Origin: a virus
IMG/VR virus record: IMGVR_UViG_3300018481_000070
Span: 1-25,146 of that record
Length of the DNA stretch: 25,146 nt
Direction: 5' to 3' (one strand)
Part shown: positions 1-6,139 of the stretch, one piece after another
Position numbering within the stretch: the first letter of the stretch is position 1
Layout of the letters: each line of letters opens with the position of its first letter
Program-made: the position numbers and the translations under genes
Notes under the pieces: model-generated
What the model was told of the DNA's origin: nothing
The model's input: only the letters and a program-made list of their open reading frames with translations
Database searches by the model: none

Positions 1-12
1 ACCGCAACCGTT

Positions 13-177
13 TTAGCCGATGCGAATGTCAATTTTGCAATCCTCCTCGATATACCCGCAATCGTCTAGCCAGTAGCCGATATCCTTAAAGCTTCCAACC
101 GGAAACTCTGCCGAATCGGTCTTGCTCCACTTCCTAGAGTGAAGTTGACGCCGATACACTATCACCTTGTATTTCAT
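13..177 (-). CDS. Small hypothetical protein, 54 aa
   Basis: A short leftward gene read by eye: ATG at 177-175, stop TAA at 15-13, 54 residues starting MKYKVIVYRRQLHSRKW and ending CKIDIRIG. A GGAAGG ribosome site lies 8 nt before the ATG, the same box as the leftward gene upstream. The protein has an N-terminal beta-strand-like stretch, several aromatic residues and two cysteines (in LDDCGYIEEDCK). I do not recognise the family. It follows the 207-476 gene by 29 nt, so the two probably share a leftward transcript divergent from the virion genes. Coding status rests on start, ribosome site and protein-like composition. Confidence 0.6.
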   Translation of the reverse strand: MKYKVIVYRRQLHSRKWSKTDSAEFPVGSFKDIGYWLDDCGYIEEDCKIDIRIG

Positions 178-206
178 TGCGGCATCCTTCCTACCCTGTG
201 GGGGTC

Positions 207-476
207 TTAGAGCTTAGAAGGGACACTAACGATATTGCCGATGCTCTTAACCTCAATTGAGGTATCCAAGCGTGGGCGATTCTGGCCGAATGCCGTCTTA
301 GCAGCATTCTTAGTTGGGGGTGCGATTACGCCAGTGAGTGTCACTGAGCGATCAGCCCCACGGTAGCGCCGCAATGCGCGCTCTTGCTTGCGGGTTAGTC
401 CCTTGCTACGGCGAGTGTTAGCAACTCGCTCAGTAGCAGCACGATCACTGAGCGTATCCATGCTTAGACGCTTCAC
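207..476 (-). CDS. Small basic hypothetical protein, 89 aa
   Basis: Leftward gene with a GTG start at 476-474 preceded by AGGAAGGGG about 5 nt upstream, a strong ribosome site. An in-frame ATG at 461-459 is a weaker alternative. The protein is strongly basic, with many Arg and Lys residues, including the KQERALRRYRGADR stretch near residues 30-43, and has no membrane segment. Such composition fits a nucleic-acid-binding or structural accessory protein, but I recognise no family and assign no function. It sits upstream of the 54-aa gene in what looks like a two-gene leftward unit whose promoter would lie in the 477-830 region. Confidence 0.6.
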   Translation of the reverse strand: MKRLSMDTLSDRAATERVANTRRSKGLTRKQERALRRYRGADRSVTLTGVIAPPTKNAAKTAFGQNRPRLDTSIEVKSIGNIVSVPSKL

Positions 477-505
477 TGTATCCCCTTCCTAGTCTTAGCT
501 TGACG

Positions 506-654
506 TACCCTGCACTAGCCTCACTTCACTGCGCGTATCGCCGATAAGCGGGTTAGGACACTGTGCCGCGCATACCCCTAGGGTCTAAGCGGGTATACAC
601 TAACCGCCACTGTGCCAGTGTGACGCGGTGCGTGAGTGAGGCTAGTGCAGGGTA
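506..654. repeat. Perfect 19-bp inverted repeat with 111-bp spacer
   Basis: The left arm taccctgcactagcctcac (506-524) is matched exactly by gtgaggctagtgcagggta (636-654). A second pair, agtcttagc (491-499) and gctaagact (672-680), flanks it in the same nested order, so 491-680 could fold as one long interrupted hairpin or act as paired protein-binding sites. Confidence 0.8.
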
Positions 655-700
655 GGCGTACTCACTACCCTGCTAAGACTGTCCTACGTTCAGTGTGGCG

Positions 701-720
701 CTACCCCGCACTAGGGGTAG
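701..720. repeat. 7-bp hairpin ctacccc/ggggtag
   Basis: The sequence ctaccccgcactaggggtag forms a perfect 7-bp stem with a 6-nt loop and is followed by tcccttt. It may be a weak terminator or part of the larger structured region. No gene ends just before it on the plus strand, which argues against a simple terminator role. Confidence 0.5.
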
Positions 721-740
721 TCCCTTTGTCCAGTCTCCCC

Positions 741-813
741 GTACCTAGGTGCGACGCTTGCGAGAGAGGTAGCTATGCGAGAGACGGCTTGCGCTCCGCA
801 CCTAGCTAGGTAC
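741..813. repeat. Imperfect inverted repeat around cctagg
   Basis: gtacctaggtgcg (741-753) faces cgcacctagctaggtac (797-813); the arms match except for an extra ctag in the right arm. Between them are two near-direct copies of a gcttgcgagag-like string (about 756 and 772). Confidence 0.55.
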
Positions 814-845
814 TTAGAGTGACGTAGCCTTGCGACTGTCAACCC

Positions 846-957
846 TGCCTAGACCATGGTGGCTCTACTGCTAACCCTCCCGGTTGCGAAACAGCATCCG
901 GGGGAACCTTTGAACGCGCATTCTCCTCACCACCCTAGGCAACCTTATGAGTTGCCT
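846..957. repeat. Tandem hairpins in non-coding region
   Basis: Several stems lie in a row: tgcctag (846-852) with ctaggca (935-941), cccgg (879-883) with ccggg (898-902), and aggcaac (937-943) with gttgcct (951-957, 7-nt loop). The first and third stems share bases 937-941 and so exclude one another. The density suggests a structured RNA or a packaging/regulatory site rather than coding sequence. Confidence 0.5.
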
Positions 958-1241
958 ACTGCTCGGACGGCTTCCGGCTGTCAAACACTGCTCGCCGTGG
1001 CTCTTGCGCGTGACGCTCCTAACGTCTTCCTTCTGCGGTGAGTGTGGTCTAGTCCTGCTACCTGCCTCCGGGGGGATTGGCTACCTCCCGCGAGCCGCTG
1101 ACACTCTGCCGCTTCCGGCTTCACCTGCGACGCTTACCGAAACTCCGCGTCTCCCGGTGACTGAACACGAGGGACTGTAGTTGCGCTATCCGAACGAAGT
1201 GGGCGATCGTCCCCTCGTATCTCCATAATCGAAATCGGTAA

Positions 1242-1257
1242 GTTAGTGCTCACTAAC
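1242..1257. promoter_or_regulatory. Operator-like palindrome gttagtg-ct-cactaac
   Basis: A 7-bp inverted repeat with a 2-bp centre, 64 bp before the first rightward virion gene. A possible -10 hexamer tatact is at 1285-1290 with no good -35 at the usual spacing, so the palindrome could be a repressor or activator site for a late promoter. Location and symmetry are the only evidence. Confidence 0.4.
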
Positions 1258-1320
1258 CTGTTATCCCTACGCCTGCACGTCATCTATACTGCGATTCGAC
1301 ACAGGAGGTACAGTAGCACT

Positions 1321-1731
1321 ATGGATGATAAGAGTCAAGACGAGTCTAACGATAAACACGTTGGCGACGCATTCAGCATTGACCCAACACCTAATGGGCC
1401 GGATAAAGAGGTAAACGAACGTCAACTACAGCAGACTCTAAAGAACTATCAGAAAGCAATGGAAGAAGAGTGGGAAACGAACGAGAAGTATCAAGACGGT
1501 AAATTAACGCCAGTAGAAATTCGTGAAAAGACTAAAGAACTATTAACTGGTGCCGTACCTAAAGCAGTAGCAGTAATGCTACATATTGCACAACACGGTT
1601 CCAGTGAAGCTAATCGACTTAAGGCTGCTCAGTACATCATCGACAAGGCCGTTGGTAAGGAGATTGGCGCGCTAGTTGGCGATCCTCTAGAAGCACTCCT
1701 CCACGGTATGAATGAAGCTGAGAAGAAGTGA
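1321..1731 (+). CDS. Putative terminase small subunit, 136 aa
   Basis: The ATG at 1321 is chosen because AGGAGGT lies 11 nt upstream; an in-frame GTG at 1246 has no such site and falls inside the operator-like palindrome. The first 45 residues are acidic and polar. Residues about 65-120 form a helical segment (AVPKAVAVMLHIAQHG, then ANRLKAAQYIIDKAVGK) of the kind found in phage small terminase subunits, with a helix-loop-helix ending in an ILDxxxGK-like element. The small subunit recognises the packaging site and recruits the large subunit to phage DNA. It is the first gene of the rightward unit and overlaps the next by GTGA. The large subunit is far away (9475), so the call stays tentative; another DNA-binding or virion protein is possible. 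Confidence 0.5.
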   Translation: MDDKSQDESNDKHVGDAFSIDPTPNGPDKEVNERQLQQTLKNYQKAMEEEWETNEKYQDGKLTPVEIREKTKELLTGAVPKAVAVMLHIAQHGSSEANRLKAAQYIIDKAVGKEIGALVGDPLEALLHGMNEAEKK

Positions 1732-2168
1732 GTAACGTAGTAGCCCAAAACAGCTTTGTCCTTACAGGAGCGGCTGTAGGGCTAGACGCACTAACCAATC
1801 TAAGGTTTCTGCCTCACCGACCCTTTACAGGTTGTTGCATCTGTGGAGAGGTCTTTCAGAGTGAAGCAGACAGGTTTCCTAGTGACGTATTCCAGGCTAA
1901 TCCAAGGCAATTCGACTTTAAGCCTGACAACGTTACACTCTACGCTCTAGGTATGAGAAAAGAGTGGAGCCACAAACACGCTAAAACACACTCCCAACGC
2001 CAACACGACCTATTAGCGTCTAGTGGGCATTGGGCTACACCTGAAGCTGTAGTTAAACTAGTGGCTTATGGCGTAGTTAATCTCGGCGATGGTTTAATCA
2101 ACGATGAACACGAAATGGCATTAAAGGAGTCAAGTCCCATTCCAACCGACGACGTGGAAGGTACTTAA
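1728..2168 (+). CDS. Hypothetical protein with putative zinc-binding residues, 146 aa
   Basis: GTG start overlapping the preceding stop by 4 nt (GTGA), which suggests translational coupling. The protein carries a Cys pair in TGCCICGEVF (C36/C37 and C39) and a His cluster in WSHKHAKTHSQRQH (H83, H85, H89, H94), a layout compatible with one zinc site joining a knuckle to a helix. The C-terminus (about 125-146) is acidic. I do not recognise the family. Location between a terminase-small-like gene and virion genes fits a packaging accessory or minor structural role, but that is only context. Confidence 0.75.
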   Translation: MSNVVAQNSFVLTGAAVGLDALTNLRFLPHRPFTGCCICGEVFQSEADRFPSDVFQANPRQFDFKPDNVTLYALGMRKEWSHKHAKTHSQRQHDLLASSGHWATPEAVVKLVAYGVVNLGDGLINDEHEMALKESSPIPTDDVEGT

Positions 2169-2567
2169 ATGTATGAGGTAATTTGGGAGGACGGTTCGCA
2201 CTCACTAGCGAACTATGAGGATGACGAAGTTATGAAGGCAACTGTACTAGGCCACCATAACCGAGCTAAAGATGGTGAAGCCGGTGGTCCAGCAGGTCAG
2301 CCCGCAGGTCGTATCGTTAAAGTACTAAAGTACGATAGTGACCCCGCCGACTCTATGGATGCTTTAAGCGTAGATGAGGCAAAGGCCGCACTAAGTGATG
2401 CGATTGATGCGGCGGCAGACGAAAATGGTGTACTAGACCTAGCAGTTCTGCCTAACTTGGTTAGTGCGCTACGCACTTCACAGGTATCCAGCGGCCCACA
2501 CGAAAGTAACTACAAGATGGAAGCCGTTGAAGAATTTTCCATTGACGATCTAGAGGGTGGTAAGTAA
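2169..2567 (+). CDS. Acidic hypothetical protein, 132 aa
   Basis: ATG immediately follows the previous stop; GGAAGGT about 6 nt upstream is the ribosome site. The protein is acidic. Residues 1-55 look like a small beta domain beginning MYEVIWEDGSHSLANYEDD with a Gly/Pro-rich loop (GEAGGPAGQPAG). Residues 60-105 are helical and Ala-rich (SVDEAKAALSDAIDAAADENG), and the tail ends EEFSIDDLEGGK. No family is recognised. It overlaps the next gene by one base (TAATG). Confidence 0.75.
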   Translation: MYEVIWEDGSHSLANYEDDEVMKATVLGHHNRAKDGEAGGPAGQPAGRIVKVLKYDSDPADSMDALSVDEAKAALSDAIDAAADENGVLDLAVLPNLVSALRTSQVSSGPHESNYKMEAVEEFSIDDLEGGK

Positions 2568-3127
2568 TGTATGAGCCTGGTATCCACCTTCACCACTCCG
2601 ATTACCCCTGTGGGGACTTTGAAGCGCAGCGCGTACACGGTGCTGTCATTGTCTTTCAGCGGTTCTCACAGCTATTTACGGACTACGTACTAGGAGCTTC
2701 AGGATCAATTACGCCTCCTACTGACTGGCGTGTAGGACTTGCGACTCTAGCAGTAAGCACTATGGCTCGTAACTCCGTACTGTCACCTACGGTTACAGGT
2801 ACGAACGTCAACGAGCTAGGTAGCTCAACGGCTAACGGTTACGCTAGAGGTACAATCGCTAAGTCGATTAACACAGGCTCAGTAGACTGGGGAACTTCAA
2901 CGTTCGACAACACCCTTTCTACGGGTGGTCAGTCAACAGCAGCAGATCAAGTTACGATTGGACCGTTCTCCGGTGCGCCTTCACCTAACGGTGCAGATAG
3001 TTGGTTCATTGCGGAAGCCGGTACGATCAACGCAGGTAACTTGCATTGTGCAGGAGATACTGCCGCAGAACGTACCTTCGCTAACCTAGATACAGAGAAG
3101 GTCACGATCACAATTAAGGCTGGTTAA
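2567..3127 (+). CDS. Putative beta-rich virion protein, 186 aa
   Basis: ATG at 2567 shares its A with the previous stop. After about 35 residues, the protein is rich in Ser, Thr, Gly and Asn, as in phage surface beta-sandwich proteins. The middle has alternating strand-like segments (WRVGLATLAVSTMARNS, GYARGTIAKSINTG), and the C-terminal half (DQVTIGPFSGA, SWFIAEAGT, RTFANLDTEKVTITIKAG) resembles a jelly-roll decoration or minor tail protein seen in environmental siphoviruses. A small tail or baseplate-associated protein is the best guess. It is followed directly by a hairpin terminator, so it ends the first transcription block. Confidence 0.7.
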   Translation: MYEPGIHLHHSDYPCGDFEAQRVHGAVIVFQRFSQLFTDYVLGASGSITPPTDWRVGLATLAVSTMARNSVLSPTVTGTNVNELGSSTANGYARGTIAKSINTGSVDWGTSTFDNTLSTGGQSTAADQVTIGPFSGAPSPNGADSWFIAEAGTINAGNLHCAGDTAAERTFANLDTEKVTITIKAG

Positions 3128-3141
3128 CTCAGCGCCCACAG

Positions 3142-3190
3142 TAGCCCCCTAGTCCTAGCTTGGAAGCGGTTAGGCTAGGGGGCTAATTTT
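3142..3190 (+). terminator. Rho-independent terminator
   Basis: tagccccctag (3142-3152) pairs exactly with ctagggggcta (3175-3185); the stem extends by a few more pairs with a one-base bulge. The right arm is followed by ATTTT (3186-3190). It lies 15 nt after the stop of the 186-aa gene. The ribosome site of the next gene (AGGAG, 3191) starts straight after it, so it may attenuate rather than fully stop transcription. Confidence 0.75.
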
Positions 3191-3199
3191 AGGAGTAAA

Positions 3200-3628
3200 A
3201 TGGCCCGTACAGGAATTGATGTTACGGTTGCTGCTAGCCCTAATGGTAAAGTATCAGCCAGGGACGTTAAAACGTCCGGCGATCCTGTATGGCAGCAGCA
3301 CGTACAACAAGTAGAAGCAGGTTATGACGCACTAGACCATGTAGGTCCAACAACGGTTGATGCTACAGCAGGTGGAATAGCACTTCCCTCAGTACATGCA
3401 GATGCAGAGTACGCACTAATTAGCGTTGAGACGGCTCCACTACGTTGGAGCGATATTGAGGCTCCTACCTCATCTAACGGTCATCTACTAGTACCGCCAG
3501 CGAGTGATGCGGTCTACTATTGGGTAGCAGGTAGATCGCGTCTAACCTCTTTTAAGATGATCCGCACAACTGGCGTATCAGCAAGCATTCAGGTTACGTA
3601 CTACAAGGCAAGATTCCCTGATGCTTAG
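3200..3628 (+). CDS. Putative small virion protein, 142 aa
   Basis: ATG at 3200 is preceded by AGGAG with 4 nt spacing. The protein is predicted to be mostly beta strand: a short polar N-terminus, then segments such as DATAGGIALPSV, EYALISVETAPLRW, VYYWVAGRSRLTSFKMIR and SIQVTYYKARF. It looks like a compact beta-sandwich of the kind that caps or decorates phage virions. No catalytic motif is seen. It is the first gene after the terminator, and its last 8 nt overlap the beta-helix gene, so it belongs to the adhesion cassette. Confidence 0.7.
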   Translation: MARTGIDVTVAASPNGKVSARDVKTSGDPVWQQHVQQVEAGYDALDHVGPTTVDATAGGIALPSVHADAEYALISVETAPLRWSDIEAPTSSNGHLLVPPASDAVYYWVAGRSRLTSFKMIRTTGVSASIQVTYYKARFPDA

Positions 3629-5009
3629 TCTTGATTTACCACTACCACGTCACTGGCTACTAACAGGTAGTCCATACAAGAAGGTACTAGCTACCGCAGC
3701 TACAGGAGCAGCAGTACTAGGACTAGGCTATGGCGGCTTCGTAGCTACTACAGGAAATGGCGGCGGGGCACCAGAAGGTACTGCACACGTATGGGTAGAT
3801 ACAAATGGCGGCTCATGTACTAATACCGGCTCTGCCGTTGCGTACAATGATGCTACAGCCTGTGGGAGCTTTGATGCCGCATGGGACGCAATGAGCAATG
3901 GGCAAACAGCGCGAATCGTAAATGGTACATATGGGCAACAGTTCATTACTGGTGATAAGACCGCACCTGGCGCTAAACTAATTGGAGAGTCTAAAGCCGG
4001 CGTTCGGATTGAAGATACAATCACTGAAGAGTGTTATGCAGCTTTCGGTGCAGGTACTCTACTATGTCCAGACGCTAACTACACATGGATTGAAAACGTC
4101 ACAGTAGATACTAATGAAGAAGATGGCCCCTCGCCGGGATCACTTATTGCTGGTCAGAACGTTACCTACAAGAACGTGGATATCTTTGGTTGGTGGCCTG
4201 ATATTTCCGTAGGCAGTACAGTTGCGGAATGTACTGGTTGCGACGGTACTAACTTTACATGGGATGGTGGTACTTGGGGTGATCCTGCACCACCACCACG
4301 TAACTGTGGTGCTGAGCCTGGTGGTAATGGTGAACCAGTTTGGATCTACTTCCCTGGTGCTACTATTAACGGCATTACATTCAATCCACAGACGGTCGAT
4401 CTAGAAGAGCCTGAAGGTCCATGTGCGCCGGACGATAATGCACATCTAGAGTATCTACGTCTAGAGTCTGCTGCTGATAACGTAACCTATAGCAATAATA
4501 CTTTCGTACCCGGTGCTGCTTCAGGCTCAGGCTATATCTTCTTCTCAGTTGCTACCGTTGATAACTTCAAGATCATCGGTAACTACTTTGCGGACAATAA
4601 TGCCTCTACATGGATTCAGGCAGGATCATGTACCGACAGTACAGTTATCGCATATAACACCTTCGATCCTACTGGTGATGATGGTGCTAACTTAGGATGC
4701 GATGCTACGTGGGTAGGCAATGTTGGGCCTAACTTCCAAGGCGCTGGAAACTGTGCCGATCATATTAAGAACGTATGGAGTGGTTCAGGATCATGTGGTA
4801 CTGATACTTTCGTAGGAGCTACGAGTCTCGGAATTGATCCTGACGACGGTACTATCACTAGTAGTTCACCGGCTTTCAATGCAGCAGAAACTCCTGGTGC
4901 TTCCGATTACTGTACTGATTCAGCCTACGTTAACTCAATTGATCGTTACGGCACAGAAAGACCACAGGACACAATTTGCGATGCAGGATCGTTTGAGGTT
5001 ATTCCATGA
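3621..5009 (+). CDS. Membrane-anchored right-handed beta-helix protein, 462 aa
   Basis: ATG at 3621 overlaps the preceding gene by 8 nt. Residues about 21-45 (KKVLATAATGAAVLGLGYGG) form a hydrophobic, possibly membrane-spanning segment after a short positive N-terminus. From about residue 55 the protein reads as a secreted parallel beta-helix: HVWVDTNGGSCTNTG, then repeated strand-turn units (TWIENVTVDTN, NVTYKNVDIFG, NVTYSNNTF, NFKIIGNYF, STVIAYNTF), ending in a GTERPQDTICDAGSFE motif typical of polysaccharide-lyase-like helices. It is unusually rich in Cys for a phage protein, suggesting disulphides outside the cell. Probable role: tail spike or virion depolymerase/adhesin binding surface glycan. 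No catalytic residues can be assigned. The hydrophobic N-terminus is odd for a virion protein and might anchor it in a membrane or in the particle. Confidence 0.75.
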   Translation: MLSLDLPLPRHWLLTGSPYKKVLATAATGAAVLGLGYGGFVATTGNGGGAPEGTAHVWVDTNGGSCTNTGSAVAYNDATACGSFDAAWDAMSNGQTARIVNGTYGQQFITGDKTAPGAKLIGESKAGVRIEDTITEECYAAFGAGTLLCPDANYTWIENVTVDTNEEDGPSPGSLIAGQNVTYKNVDIFGWWPDISVGSTVAECTGCDGTNFTWDGGTWGDPAPPPRNCGAEPGGNGEPVWIYFPGATINGITFNPQTVDLEEPEGPCAPDDNAHLEYLRLESAADNVTYSNNTFVPGAASGSGYIFFSVATVDNFKIIGNYFADNNASTWIQAGSCTDSTVIAYNTFDPTGDDGANLGCDATWVGNVGPNFQGAGNCADHIKNVWSGSGSCGTDTFVGATSLGIDPDDGTITSSSPAFNAAETPGASDYCTDSAYVNSIDRYGTERPQDTICDAGSFEVIP

Positions 5010-6130
5010 GTAGAGAGTTTAACAACGGTGTAACTACCGACCTAATGACTTACGCCTTAAGTGCGGGCGTAGGTCCAGAAAACTTCGTATACGGAACACA
5101 GCTAGTACTAGTTCGTATTATGGCGGCAAACGATACGTGGGTTTCCATGATCGAAGGAAACCAGCCCACAACAGGCGAATATTTTGCAATAGGTCGTCGC
5201 CTTAATAACGGACTGTATACCAGCAATGGGGCTACTGTTCAAGATTCTAGTGAATCAGGTAGTGGTACGCCATTCACTATTACTAGTGCTGATAACTGGT
5301 CACTATATGTTCAAACCAAGGCGTCCGGAACCGTATCACCTACATATCATAAATACCCCGTAGGCGGTTCCAGAACTACCAATCAGATTACGGCTACGTT
5401 TGCTGACTCTGTCCCCAATGCTGTAAGTATTACTCTAGGTGGACCAGAAGATCCTGCTCACATCAGATTTGCAGTTGCCGCAGTTCTACATGGCATCGTC
5501 CTAACAGCTGGTCAAATTGACGCTATTATGGCTGCTCTGACTACACAGAGTATTTTAGACCTGTGTGATTCAAACAGTTGGGTAGTAGACGACTCTGATG
5601 GTTTCGCTAACAACCTAGCTAACAATCATTCACACCGTTCTGCAATTAACGGTACAACTGATAACGGCGATGATCCAGCAGGTTGGGTATACGGATTAGG
5701 TGCTTCATCACAAAAGGGTTATGCAGTAGCCGATAGCGTAGATAACGGTTGGACAGATCAGGCCGCTGGTACTTCGCTCGCAGCAGCTATTGATGAAACT
5801 TCTCCAAGCGATGCAGACTACATTCAGTCTCCGTTGTCACCATCTAACTCCGGTACTCGCATTAAAGCTTTCAATAGCCTAGTAACTCCACAATCGGGTA
5901 CACGTACTCTGCGTTGGCGTACAGCTAAAGATAGTGCAGCCGGCGCTACTATCAATATGACTATTAAACTGTATCAGGGTGGTGGAGACTCGTTAGGGGC
6001 TGGTACTCTTGTTGACTCTTTTAGCCGTAACGGTGTTAGTAATACTCCTACGACGTTTGACGAGACGGTTACGGGAACCATAACGGACTATGATGACCTC
6101 TACGTAGAGTTTTGGGCTAACCAGCCATAG
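5006..6130 (+). CDS. Two-domain beta virion protein, 374 aa
   Basis: ATGA overlap with the beta-helix gene. Residues about 15-185 look like a concanavalin/LamG-like sandwich (NFVYGTQLVLVRI, WVSMIEGNQPTTGEYFAIG, NWSLYVQTKASG, IRFAVAAVLHG). After a linker, residues about 260-374 match the repeated phage jelly-roll pattern that starts DETSPSDADYIQSP, continues with TLRWRTAKDSAAGATINM and ends in a DYDDLYVEFWANQ strand. Such domains occur in tail or neck fibres of environmental siphoviruses. Function is inferred as receptor binding or fibre attachment. No catalytic motif is seen. Confidence 0.75.
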   Translation: MSREFNNGVTTDLMTYALSAGVGPENFVYGTQLVLVRIMAANDTWVSMIEGNQPTTGEYFAIGRRLNNGLYTSNGATVQDSSESGSGTPFTITSADNWSLYVQTKASGTVSPTYHKYPVGGSRTTNQITATFADSVPNAVSITLGGPEDPAHIRFAVAAVLHGIVLTAGQIDAIMAALTTQSILDLCDSNSWVVDDSDGFANNLANNHSHRSAINGTTDNGDDPAGWVYGLGASSQKGYAVADSVDNGWTDQAAGTSLAAAIDETSPSDADYIQSPLSPSNSGTRIKAFNSLVTPQSGTRTLRWRTAKDSAAGATINMTIKLYQGGGDSLGAGTLVDSFSRNGVSNTPTTFDETVTGTITDYDDLYVEFWANQP

Positions 6131-6139
6131 CATAAGTCC

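Larger units (their letters stand above)
477..1320. other. Long non-coding region with many inverted repeats
   Basis: About 840 bases with no convincing gene on either strand, between the divergent leftward pair and the rightward virion genes. It looks more GC-rich than the rest and is full of inverted repeats: a 19-bp perfect pair (506-524/636-654), agtcttagc/gctaagact (491-499/672-680), a 7-bp hairpin at 701-720, an imperfect pair at 741-753/797-813, and tandem hairpins at 846-957. The place directly before a terminase-small-subunit-like gene is where cos or pac sites often lie, so a packaging site, origin or structured RNA are all possible. This is inference from position and structure only. 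Confidence 0.6.

Noticed and set aside
856-1180. Two overlapping open frames of 61 and 77 residues in the leading non-coding region
   Set aside because: No ribosome site before either start, Leu/Pro/Arg-rich composition unlike the other proteins, and both lie across hairpins.
1246-1320. Upstream GTG start for the terminase-small-like gene
   Set aside because: No ribosome site, overlaps an operator-like palindrome and a possible -10; the ATG at 1321 has AGGAGGT.
477-1320. tRNA genes in the non-coding region
   Set aside because: No T-arm or anticodon-arm pattern that fits a cloverleaf was found by eye.
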